From Coprinellus micaceus (lineage: Eukaryota; Basidiomycota; Agaricomycetes; Agaricales; Psathyrellaceae): DNA of 64,000 nucleotides. A model generated the notes under the pieces. The model was not told the DNA's origin. It did not search any database and saw only the letters and a program-made list of their open reading frames with translations. This document shows, piece after piece, positions 25,416 through 35,600 of the stretch. The stretch's first letter is position 1. Each line of letters starts with the position of its first letter. A program made the position numbers and the translations under genes. The stretch lies in contig OX596342.1 of the NCBI GenBank assembly GCA_951394405.1, forward strand, positions 1,116,001-1,180,000, read 5' to 3'.

Positions 25416-25420
25416 TATAA
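25416..25420 (+). promoter_or_regulatory. TATA-like element of the repeat-precursor gene
   Basis: TATAA 108 bases upstream of the ATG, inside GGGAGTATAAGAATCC. The stretch between it and the start codon is C-rich and free of ATG, which fits a short 5' leader. Confidence 0.5.
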
Positions 25421-25523
25421 GAATCCCCCCTTGCAATCGATCCCACTGCGCAGAGCCCCCACCTCAACACGGACATTTCCCTCCCCAACACCCGTCCCCT
25501 CCCCCTACCACCAACTCTCCGCC

Positions 25524-26221
25524 ATGAAATTCACCACTGCCGCTGTTGTCGCCGCTCTCTCGCTCTTTTCTGTCATTTCCGCTGCACCTGTGGGTTTCGG
25601 GCTTCTCTGCTTCTTTTGATTGTCCCCTGGAAGGAAAGAATACTGATCTATAACGCCGCTTATTTTACAGGTCGATCTTGCTGCTGTATGTGGACTACTT
25701 TCTCTTCCCCGGCTCCGTCTATTCGGGCGCTAATTAATTTCCTTCTGCAGCGCGGACCTCCCTCTTGGAAGCGCGATGAAGTTGACGCACGTGGTCCCCC
25801 CTCCTGGAAGCGCGACGAAATCGATGTTCGCGGCCCCCCCTCTTGGAAGCGCGATGAAGTAGACGCCCGTGGTCCCCCTTCGTGGAAGCGTGATGAGGTC
25901 GACGCTCGCGGGCCTCCGTCCTGGAAGCGTGAGGAAATTGATGCTCGCGGACCTCCCCCCTGGAAGCGCGACGAAGTCGACGCCCGTGGGCCTCCCTCTT
26001 GGAAGAGAGATGAGGTCGATGCTCGCGGACCCCCTTCTTGGAAGAGGGGGGGCGTCGACGCCCAGGGTTCTCCCTCCTGGAAGAGGGACGAAGTCGACGC
26101 TCGGGGACCCCCTTCATGGAAGCGCGACGAGGTTGATGCTCGTGGCCCTCCTTCTTGGAAGAGGGATGAGGTCGACACTCGCGGACCTCCTTCTTGGAAG
26201 CGGGGCCCTCCTAGCTGGTAA
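25524..26221 (+). CDS. Secreted precursor of repeated short peptides (candidate Kex2-processed repeat protein)
   Basis: Exons 25524-25589, 25671-25685 and 25751-26221, all joined in phase 0, encode 183 residues. Residues 1-20 are a clear signal peptide (Lys, then a hydrophobic core ending FSVISAAP). A 15-base microexon gives VDLAA. The last exon is eleven units of 13 residues (39 bases) with consensus RGPPSWKRDEVDA, then RGPPSWKR and a final GPPSW before the stop. Every unit carries a KR pair, the site of the Golgi protease Kex2. Cleavage after KR would free about ten peptides like DEVDARGPPSW (before trimming of KR) and a terminal GPPSW. Variants occur in unit 2 (DEIDV), 5 (EEIDA), 6 (PPPW), 8 (GGVDA), 9 (QGSPSW) and 11 (DEVDT). 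Known proteins of this plan include alpha-factor, Ustilago Rep1 and RiPP precursors such as UstA. The function is not known. Confidence 0.85.
25751..26218 (+). repeat. In-frame tandem repeat of 39 bases, 11 full units plus two partial
   Basis: Units start at 25751 and every 39 bases to 26141, followed by a 24-base and a 15-base partial unit. Amino acids are far better conserved than bases: glycine uses all four codons, serine at least five, arginine five. The repeat is coding, not a CRISPR or satellite. Confidence 0.95.
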
Positions 26222-26993
26222 ACAATCCAGTTCCCAGCCACCGCCGCCTGCGACAACCGGATGCGATATCACGGTGGCCGTACCACTCCCACCTCACGAT
26301 TTCCATCAAAACCATTTCCCACCCAACGACGCCCAAACCCCAGCAACCACCATCTCCTCCTCGACCTCCCGCAATCATGGCTCTCCGCGATGCCCTCACG
26401 CTCCTTATTGACCCGGCCTATCATTATACTCTCTCTTATACACTATCTCCAATCCCATAATGTGGTCCCCGTTTCGACACACGACTGTTCAGGATTTTTT
26501 TGCTCGACATCAACTCACACTTGTACTTGTGGCTCGTTCAATATCACACCATGCTTGCTCATACCGCACTCTTAGCTCCGTACTGGTATACCTGGACGTT
26601 AAAACCCTGAAATAGTTAGACTTTGGCCTCGTCCTCGAGAAGCATGTGTTCGTCGTGGTGCATGATGATCAAGTTGTCTGTGCCTCGGCGGGGGACGTGA
26701 TGGGCCTGATCGATGATCTCCGCCTATGCGCTCAGGAGGGCTCCACGGCGCTTCGCCCAAACCTTCGTCTGCGACCATCAAGGAGGGCATCATCATTTCC
26801 GGGGAGAACGCCGGGCGCGCAGTTGTTGTTGTGGGCAACGTTTGTGTTGCAGATACCGCTCATCGTTGACCCACACGGCGCTGGCCTCTCTCACTTTCTC
26901 TCTCATCTCCACAGCCTTCTAGGTTTTCTCAGTCTTTTCGCGGGCGCTTGAGTGTTCTCGTCCCTGGTGTGCACTCCAATCTTTCACAGGGCA
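26222..26993. other. Intergenic region
   Basis: Between the repeat-precursor stop and the bestrophin start. CCA-rich at first, then a likely promoter for the channel gene. No gene seen. Confidence 0.5.
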
Positions 26994-29435
26994 ATGGCAG
27001 CCACATCGCCCTCGGCGGCCAGCTTTACAGTATGTCGTGTCCTACATAGCTCTCCGCTACGTTAACCCTGGGCTTCACGTAGAGGAGCGACACATTCACG
27101 CACACTGGCTTTCGCGTACCTGATCCGTGAGTCCAATACCATTGCGAAATGAGCTAATCAATTCTTACCGTGATTGTACCAAAACCACTAGGTTTGCTCC
27201 CCGACGAAGGCCAGGAGCCTCCTTCCTCCATGCTGTTCTTGCAACGGCGCTCTTTCGTTGTTGGCACCTCCTCGTCTTCTTTGGTGCATGGTCGACTCTT
27301 ATCACGATCCTGAACCACCAAGGAAAGAAGATAATCATCGAGCCCACACTCTTGACTGTGCAAGTCTTTTCCCCTGCCCAGAGTCTTCCTGTTTTCAAGG
27401 AACTGAGGGATTTTTCAGGCTTGGTACAGTTCTTGGTTTTGTCATATCCTACAGGACGACGGCATCTTTTGAGAGATACAATGAGGGCAGAAGGGTAGGA
27501 GAATTTACCAAGAACTTGGCAAATTGGTCGGTCGTATTCTGATTCTGGAGTCCAGCTCTGGTCCCAGATTGTGCTATCTTCTCGCACGTTCTCCCGGCTG
27601 GTCTGGTTCCATGTGCCATGTGCGTTTGCATTTAGTTCTCTCATGTGGGGCGGCGTGGGCTTGGTAGGCTGACTTTTCACGCTGGTAGTGCCACAAGGAG
27701 AGACGGTTGCAGAGACTGACGAACTGAAAGCTCGCGCACTCGTCGAGAAGAAGTCGGTCATCAATCTCATTGAGGCCTTTGCCGTAGCGGTGAAGCATTA
27801 CCTGCGTGGAGAAGATGGGATCTACTACAAGTGAGGTTTGTTCCTGTCTCTACCTATCCCACATTCTCATCGAGTCCACAGGGATCTCTACTACCTTGTC
27901 AAATTCCTTCCTGCATACGCGCTTCCCGCTGGGATGCCGTCCCAGACCGATTTAACCAGCATCGGAATCGACCCTGGTTCTCCAGTTCAATCCACACGTG
28001 AAACAGAACCAGATGAGGAGACGGGGCTTGCAACCCTCGGACTGACTCGTACTGCCACTTCTGCGGAGAGCGGCCAGCTACACAAGCGCCCAACTGTCAA
28101 TACGTCGGGAGCACCGCACATCAAATTGCCGGATCCCGTCACTTCTCCGACCAAGTCTGTGAAAAGCGGGACGAGTGGGAGACGGCGTGCCTCGTTCAGT
28201 GTCAACATTGTCTCCCCTAGGTCGGCCACAAGCGTATTCGATGAGAAGGGGAGGACGGTTGTCCCGGCTGCTGAAGAGGCATACCTCTTCCCGGCTTCTA
28301 TGCCGCCGAAATACACCATCTTCGACTTGTTCCCGTTCTCTCTTCTGATCAGCGTCATAAGCAAGCGGGGGCATGAGGTCAAGGGGAAGAAGGCGGCGAG
28401 GATTAGGGCAAAGATGAAGCAGAAGACAGTGTCGCATAACCTTCCTCTGGAAATCTCATTGTACCTGGTAAGTAGTCACGGGTTGGCCTCGAGTCCATTA
28501 GGCTGACTCGGAATTTCTGACCCAGAGCTCTTACATTGCCAGTCTGCAGCAGAGAAAGATCACAGATGTGCCAACCACAAGTACGCTCTTCCGTTATTCG
28601 TAAACCTGAGTATGCTGATCGTCCTCCCAGATGCTCTTTTGGCATCGTTACAAGCCCTCGCAGAAAGTCTTTCTGGGTTGGAAAGGATTTTAACAACCCC
28701 GGTTCGTAGTGTTGAGCTCTTCTGTCTGTTGTGGGGCCTGATCATCGTCTAGGTGCCGTTCAGCTACTCTATCCATCTTTGGGCCGTGACGGTCATTTAC
28801 TGCTTGGCTTTGGTTCGTCGTTTCGGCTGATTCTCTGCTTCGAGATCTGCTCAAGCGTCGATCCCATAGCCCCTTCAGATCTGGAAGCCATTGGGATGGG
28901 TAACGATCCCTGCAAACGTCATTGTGGTGCGTCATATGTCTACCAAACACTCAGGCGGTCGCTAAGCGGTACGCAATAGGGCTTCGTATTCTTCGGGTTC
29001 TTGGTTGCAGGAGAGGAGATCGAAAGTAAGCGCCCGGCCGGCTACCCTTGCTTTTGTGACGACTGACTCTTCGACTAGACCCTTTCGGATACGATAAGAA
29101 TGACTTGGTATGTTCCTAATTCCAGCCTTTGTCTACTTTACGAAGCCTTTGCTCACCTCTCACGTCTCGTGCAGAACCTTGATCACTTTACGGCCAACAT
29201 TATCCGTACGTCGTCCACAGCTACGGGCTCTCACATCGATATTGACATTCCCTCCTTTCTAGGCTCTGAGCTCAACGCCATTACCTCCGCGCCTCCTCCA
29301 GACCCCGCAAAATGGGCTTTCGCGCCCGAGAATAACCTCTTGTTCTCATCGGACATCCAAGACAGGGTTACGCCTCAGGAATGGGTGGAAAGAGGAACGA
29401 GGGGCATTGGGATCGCCCTCAGCCATGGTACCTGA
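26994..29435 (+). CDS. Bestrophin-family anion channel (UPF0187/RFP-TM)
   Basis: Predicted membrane chloride or bicarbonate channel. Fifteen exons: 26994-27029, 27083-27126, 27192-27359, 27419-27494, 27556-27619, 27689-27830, 27882-28467, 28526-28580, 28631-28701, 28753-28812, 28870-28926, 28980-29025, 29079-29107, 29175-29205, 29263-29435; 545 residues. Family blocks in order: WSTLITILN, VLGFVISYRTTASFERYNEG followed by LWSQIV, then KHYLRGEDG, and at the end GFVFFGFLVAGEEIENPFGY, DLNLDHFT and SELNAITSAPPPD. The largest exon carries a Ser/Thr/Pro-rich insertion of about 120 residues between ALPAGMPSQT and PPKYTIFDLFPF. The intron 27360-27418 begins GCAAGT, a GC-AG intron, required to read TVLGTVLGF. 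The first small exon (MAATSPSAASFT) is inferred from splice phase and is the least certain. Confidence 0.87.
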
Positions 29436-29925
29436 ACGGTAGACACCCCTGGCTCTGAAATTCATCCATTTTCTTTGAGATTCTTCATTAGGTTCAGTTT
29501 CGGATAGATCCCCGCTATGATACACTCCTTTAGATACACCGTTGGCGGCTACATACATGCATGCTCGACATTTTGAACTTCGAGGTTTCTTCTATGATGG
29601 CTTTTGGGGTTTCGTTAGTTCTGCTACATGGGTTTAGGTTGTTGTTATTGGACCATCTGTTAAAATACATTGTGGTCTTCATATTCCGCGCCATACGGCT
29701 TAGGCTGGGACTCGGTCTCTCGGTAGCTCGGTGGAGGCTCGGGAGATTGATGGAGGCATTGATTGGCGCCTGTGTGCCAGCGGAGAATCATTTGGCCTGC
29801 ATGACTCAATTTGAACGTCGTGACCACTTGAGAATTTCATGAGGCTCAGTCTAGGGTTTATCTTGCGCCCCTTTCCCCGTATCAAGCCTCCACCGTGCCT
29901 GCCGCTTCAGCGAAGCTATACCGAC
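29436..29925. other. Intergenic region
   Basis: 490 bases between the bestrophin stop and the GRS1 start; presumably a terminator, then the GRS1 promoter. Nothing else seen. Confidence 0.5.
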
Positions 29926-32611
29926 ATGGCCTCAACAGTGAACAAGGTTACCCACCCGTTCGACAAGACACGTTTCGATGCGACGTTGAACAGGCGATTC
30001 TTCTATGCACCCGCGTTTGAGATCTACGGAGGTACGCAACATATCGATTTCAACATCATCCAGATCCATGGCTCATCGACCTTCTAGGCGTCGCCGGACT
30101 CTACGACTATGGTCCTCCTGGCTCTGCCCTCCAAGCTAACATCATCGACCAATGGCGGAAACACTTCATCATCGAGGAGGGCATGCTCGAGCTCGACACC
30201 ACGATTATGACGCCCGCTTCCGTTTTCGAGACCTCTGGCCACGTCGCTCGATTCGCCGACTGGATGGTGAAGGATACCAAGACCGGAGACGTGTTGCGCG
30301 CTGACCACCTTGTCAAAAATGTGCTCGAAGCCAGGCTCGCTGGCGATCGGGACGCTCGCGGCCTTGCCGCTGCTCCGCCCTCCGATGACAAGAAGAAAAA
30401 GAAGAAGGGTGCAAAGGCTGCTGCAGTCAGGCTTGCTGATGAGGTGGTGAAGGAATATGACACGATCTTGGCCCAGGTGCGCCGTCACAGTTCTCGTCGA
30501 TTAGCCCGGTCGCTGACCGAGTCATCTCCCGCTCCCTTCACATAGCTCGACAACTACGATGGCCCAGCCCTTGGTGAACTCTGCAAGAAGTACGCCATCC
30601 GAAATCCAGACACAGACAACGAAGTTGGCGAGCCTCAGCAGTTCAACCTTATGTTCCAAAGCAGCATTGGCCCTACTGGTCAACACAAGGGGTACGAAGT
30701 TTCATCCGATCACAGACGGCTAACCTCTCTTACCTCTCTCCTTCTCTCGTCACTCATAGCTATCTGCGCCCCGAGACCGCCCAGGGCCACTTCCTCAATT
30801 TCAACCGCCTTCTCGAGTACAACAACGGTCGCGTCCCTTTCGCCTCTGCCCAGATCGGTCGCTCGTTCCGTAATGAAATTTCCCCTCGCGCCGGCCTTCT
30901 GCGAGTGCGAGAGTTCACCATGGCCGAAATCGAGCACTACGTGGATCCCGAAGACAAGAGTCATCCACGCTTCAAAGAAGTCAGGGACATTTCCATCGTG
31001 CTCCTCGACCGTGACGTTCAGGAATCCGGCAGCTCGCAGACGAGATCCATGACCGTTGGCGAGGGTGTCGACAAGGGGGTTATCGCCAACGAGACGCTGG
31101 GTTACTTCGTCGCACGGATATACCTGTTCCTCATCAATATTGGTATCAACCCCCAACGCCTCCGATTCAGGCAGCATATGGGGAACGAGATGGCCCACTA
31201 CGCCACTGACTGCTGGGATGCCGAGATCCAAAACGCGACGGGTTGGACAGAGTGTGTGGGGTGCGCCGACCGTGCTGCATACGATCTATCCGTACACTCC
31301 AACAAGACTGGCACGCCCTTGGTTGTCCGTCAAGCCCTGAAAGAACCCATCGTCACTGAGAAAGAGGTCCCAGAATGGAACAAGAAGGCCCTCGGAAAGA
31401 ACTTCAAGAAGGATGCAGCTACCATTCAGCAAATCGTTGACTCTCTGGATGAACCCAGTTTGCTGAAGCTCAAAGGGGAACTCGCTCAGGGGTACGTGTA
31501 GCTGTCTCCAATCCATTCATCTCCTTGGCCTTTCCGTACCGTTGCCTCCGATCAGCGTTAATTGATTTTTCTTCACCCAGCTCGACGGTCGTGAAATCCG
31601 AGGACGGAAGGGAGTTCACATTGACGTCCGAAGTTGTTGCCATCGAACGCAAGGTGTTCAAGCAGTCGAGTGAGTTGCCCTTCTTTAGGTCTATGACCTT
31701 AACCTTCCAGCTATCTTGTCCCTATCGCTCACCGGATGTGCGTCTCCTCATCTAGTCCGGGAGTTCACCCCCAACGTCATCGAGCCTTCATTTGGTTTGG
31801 GCCGAATTCTGTACACTCTGCTCGAGCACAGCTTCTGGTCCAGAGAGCAGGATGTTGAACGTGGGGTCAGTTAACCACATCGAACTTCCGTTCTGTGGCC
31901 TGTTACTTAATCTTCGTGCCGTCCTCATTAGGTTCTCTCGTTGCCTCCGGTCGTCGCCCCTACCAAGGTTTTGATTGTGCCATTGAGCGCTCGTGAAGAG
32001 TTTGATCCTCTTGTGCAGGAGATCTGTGAGTTCATTAAGCAAATTCAAGAGTTGTGATCACCACTAATTCCTGATCCTCGCCTGCCGTTTTCTTCGTTCT
32101 TCTATTGCCCCTGGTAGCTTCCAAGTTGCGCAAAGCTGGGGTGTTTTCTCGGGTCGACGATTCCAACACTTCCATCGGCAAGCGATATGCGCGGAACGAC
32201 GAGCTTGGTACTCCTTTCGGTTTGACTATCGATTTTGCTTGTACGTTATACACCCTCCCCATCTATCATCCCTTTACACGGTGTGTTTTGTTGGGCAACG
32301 CGCTAACACACCTCCAAAACCAGCCATACAGAACCGGACCATCACCCTTCGGTAAGTCCCGACTTTGAAAGCTCTCCGTCGCTGGACTGGGGTGGTTTCG
32401 TTATCCTTCCGGTCCTTCGGTTTGCTTTGATGTCTGTCGTGCTGGTTTTTCTCATCCATCCTCCAGGGAACGCGATACCACGGATCAACGTATTGGCTCC
32501 ATCGACGAGGTCATTGCGACGGTCACGGACCTGGTTTTCGGCGCCATCGACTGGGACGATGCTTGCCAGCGCCTTCCTGCCTACGATGGCGTGCAGGCTG
32601 TTGCCGAGTGA
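29926..32611 (+). CDS. GRS1: Glycyl-tRNA synthetase
   Basis: Charges tRNA-Gly with glycine in the cytosol and, in fungi, usually also in mitochondria. Class IIa enzyme of the eukaryotic alpha-dimer type. Exons 29926-30031, 30088-30476, 30546-30691, 30760-31491, 31581-31669, 31756-31865, 31932-32025, 32118-32240, 32324-32351, 32467-32611; 653 residues. Motif 1 region [16 protein letters not shown]; motif 2 [17 protein letters not shown] with Arg251 and Glu253; motif 3 [11 protein letters not shown] with Arg504. The anticodon-binding domain follows ([14 protein letters not shown] to LVFGAIDWD). A lysine-rich insertion ([14 protein letters not shown]) lies near residue 155, as in other eukaryotic enzymes. 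The start is set by the conserved [21 protein letters not shown]-terminus. No long mitochondrial presequence is seen from this ATG; an upstream alternative start was not found. Confidence 0.95.
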
Positions 32612-35600
32612 AGGAAGGACCCCTTCCGTCTGTCTTCTCCTTCTTTCTTCGTCCGATGCCTATTCATTGTGATATCGAAGGGGTATCACATAGAAGTGAA
32701 GAAAATGTGAGTGACGAGTACTCCTTATGTGCGGGATCCGCGTTGTGTACTAACAAGCTCTCCATGCTTTTGTCCTCTCACACAGGTCGAATATGTGAAC
32801 AATCGTAACTTATACCGCCAAGTGAAAAGGAAATGCACCCCATTTTTTGCGTCCGCCTTGCTCCCTACTCTTCGCGAGGAGCGCTGTCTGCCCGGTAGTG
32901 AGAACATTACCTCAACTCCGAGCGAAGGCGTTCGCAGTGTGAAAGTCGAAAACCCTTTTAACTTTCGATGCCGTCATCCAAGGTAAGATTGGTATGGGTG
33001 TTGAGGCTGACCGTGATGACATCCAGGCGCTCTGCTGCAATTTCGGGGAAAGGTGGCAGAAGAGAAACGAACGTCTGTCGAAAAGGAAGGTAGCTGTTGG
33101 TAATTTAGGATTCCATGGGCATGTTCGTAGGACGCTTGAGCAAGCCTTGTCTACGTTATGTGGCATGATATCCTTGCGGCTCCCAGCATGCATATCGGGC
33201 GTGAGTGTCAACCTTCGTTTCTCGAAGATCCTGTGTGGAGACTGCGTCATCGATCCACGGTCTAACGCGAATGGGAATTAAACTTTCTTCGAGCTCAAGA
33301 ACCCTTTGCTATTTCGAATGAAGAACGATGCACGGTGTTCAAGCAGCCAATTCGGTGAAGAGCACAAGAAGCTGACCGTGGGCGCCGCCATGCCCATTGC
33401 ATATGTCTGTCTGTTCTTCTTCAATTGACTCTACTAAATGAACGGCGGAAAGGCGGCAACTCGTGGTCAAGTCCCAACTAGCACGGGACCTATGGCGAAC
33501 TGGCCAACTACCCAGTTTTTACACTTACTTGCGCCGTCAACTTCTGCAGCACAAGTCGAGAAGCGCGACCCAACTCTGATTTGCGTTTCAGGCGGGAAGT
33601 TTGATTAACCAGTGCCCCTTCGATAAGCTATGTTTTTGAATAGCAAGTCAAGGTATGTTTTCCATGCCGTACCTTGCGCGGGGGAGAAAGGGAAAAGAAC
33701 TGGCCCTGTGGTCTGGTCGGATTAGGGAAGGCGCTATCTAACAGCGGTCAGCTGCTGCTTCCAGTGTTTTAACTTGGTTTTAGCTTGCGTGCGGCGTGCG
33801 CGTGCGGGGCATCACTGTCGCATTGAGGGCCCTTGCAGGTGATGTCGTGCGATAAGTCATCACCATTTCTGCATTTCGGTGTTCCAGGTAGGAAGGAGGG
33901 TGTGGCTGGGCCGGGCTGGGTGATAAGGACCCATGGCGAGTACGGTGGGGCACTGCGAAAATAGGCACGGCCGATACTTATGCAGCCCGAGGTCTTGGTG
34001 CCCTGGAACCTGATCGGGCGGGTGATTCGAAGACTGGCACATCCATCCGGCGTTGTTTTGACAGGCGATACACGGTCAATAGGTATGTCTATTCCGTGTC
34101 TATCTATCGGTGTGGGGTATGTATTGTCATTTACTTATCATATACCAACCCCACCGGGCAGTGGTTACCCGTGACTCCTACCGACTCGAGGAACTAGCGC
34201 TTATCGTGGAGCTGAGGCCATTGGCGGATGGGACGGGTGATTATTGCAACTCGTCCGACGTGCGGCGAGACAGTGATGATCATTGCGATAGTCATGATAC
34301 TTCCGATATGCATTACTTATCTTTCTAGATGGTGCGAGGTACAGAAATTTGAGGCCATGAGTGGATATGTCATGTGGCCATGTCCAAGCGGTAAGTCTGA
34401 TGGATAGCCGTGGATGCGACTGTGCTTCCAACGCCGCAACAGGACCAGGAATACGGTGGGTCCTGAGTATCCCGTTACTCGTGTTTGTCTTACTTCTTGT
34501 GACGGACGCCGCTCGTGTGCAGGTTCTCGGGTTATGTGCAGGCGTTCTACACTAGGGAACATACCGGGTGCTAGCTGAACTCTATACTTCCAGCCACAAG
34601 GCTTTCGAAGTCGACGAAACACTAGAGGAACGTGTACTTCCTGTTATCTATCGAGTTCTTTCACTTTTCCAAATACTGGGAAGCTTGTGGGTTATCGGTG
34701 TGCGGGCGTACCTGACGGCGGGTCTGCCGACAAGCAAGACCCCAAATATGTCCTGTCCAGCATCGGTCCGCTGCAGCCTACTGTCCTTTTCTTGCCTGAC
34801 GACCGCAGACACTCCCTCGCTCCGACCCTTGGCGAAACGTCTATCACTTGTCTAACCACTATTCGCTCAATTGAATGCTTAATCCATGATTGACGCGTGA
34901 CGCCTATGTATGTTTTAGTACGATCCCTGATGCCTACCACGGCAAATGAATTTGTGCACCCCGAGACAAACCTGCGGTTCCCTCGAGCCTAAGTAGGCCT
35001 TCATACCAACACTCTCAACCCCCTTGGAGGTTTCCCCACATCTACATTAACGCTCGCAAATAGACTAGCGTTCCCCCATTCGCCCTCTCGTTGAATAGCA
35101 AACTGCGGGTCAAATAAATCTCATTAATGTCCACAGGTCGGGTCGGGGTACGCCTCTGTATGTTCTCATGGTCCCCATGAAACGATTGCGCCCTCAGCGG
35201 TTATGAATTTACAGCGCTCATATTTCGACAAATGCCTCTTGGCGGTGACGTCGCGCACGAAATAGACGCGCGCCCCCATCACCAAAAGAAGACAGCACGT
35301 TGACATTCGAATGGTCATGCCTGGACTGGGCACTCCACTTATTCCTGAAATTCAACACACAATTGCGCAAGCCCGAAGTAAGTTCTAACAAGTCCCAAAA
35401 GGATAGAGTTCATTTTTTTGGGCCCTCTGGAATGGATCCCGGGGGTGTACCTTCCAGAAAGCGCGAAAAACACGTTTATTTTTGAATTGGACCGGCATAG
35501 CGAACACATCTATCATGCCCGCGCCTCCCCTCTCCTCGCCGAGCGACGGGGTACATGTCGTCAGCTAGGCAGGCGGTCGAGGTCATACCCTGGTCATATG

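Larger units (their letters stand above)
21079..25523. other. Gene-poor region of 4.4 kb
   Basis: Apart from the tentative spliced segment at 22519-22985, no coding signal was recognised on either strand. Open frames are short and look like chance. No terminal repeats, tandem repeats or transposase motifs were noticed. The last 100 bases form the promoter of the repeat-precursor gene. Confidence 0.45.

Noticed and set aside
25778..25789. DEVD inside the repeats as a caspase-3 site
   Set aside because: Fungi have metacaspases that cut after Arg or Lys, not Asp. The match to DEVD is probably coincidence; acidic pro-segments are common before Kex2-released peptides.
25751..26218. Regular direct repeats resembling a CRISPR array
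   Set aside because: Repeats are adjacent, coding and without unique spacers, and the genome is eukaryotic.
25660..26256. Long open frame (198 codons) antisense to the peptide repeats
   Set aside because: It exists only because the 39-base repeat has no stop in that frame. There is no signal peptide or splice logic, and the sense strand has a full gene structure.
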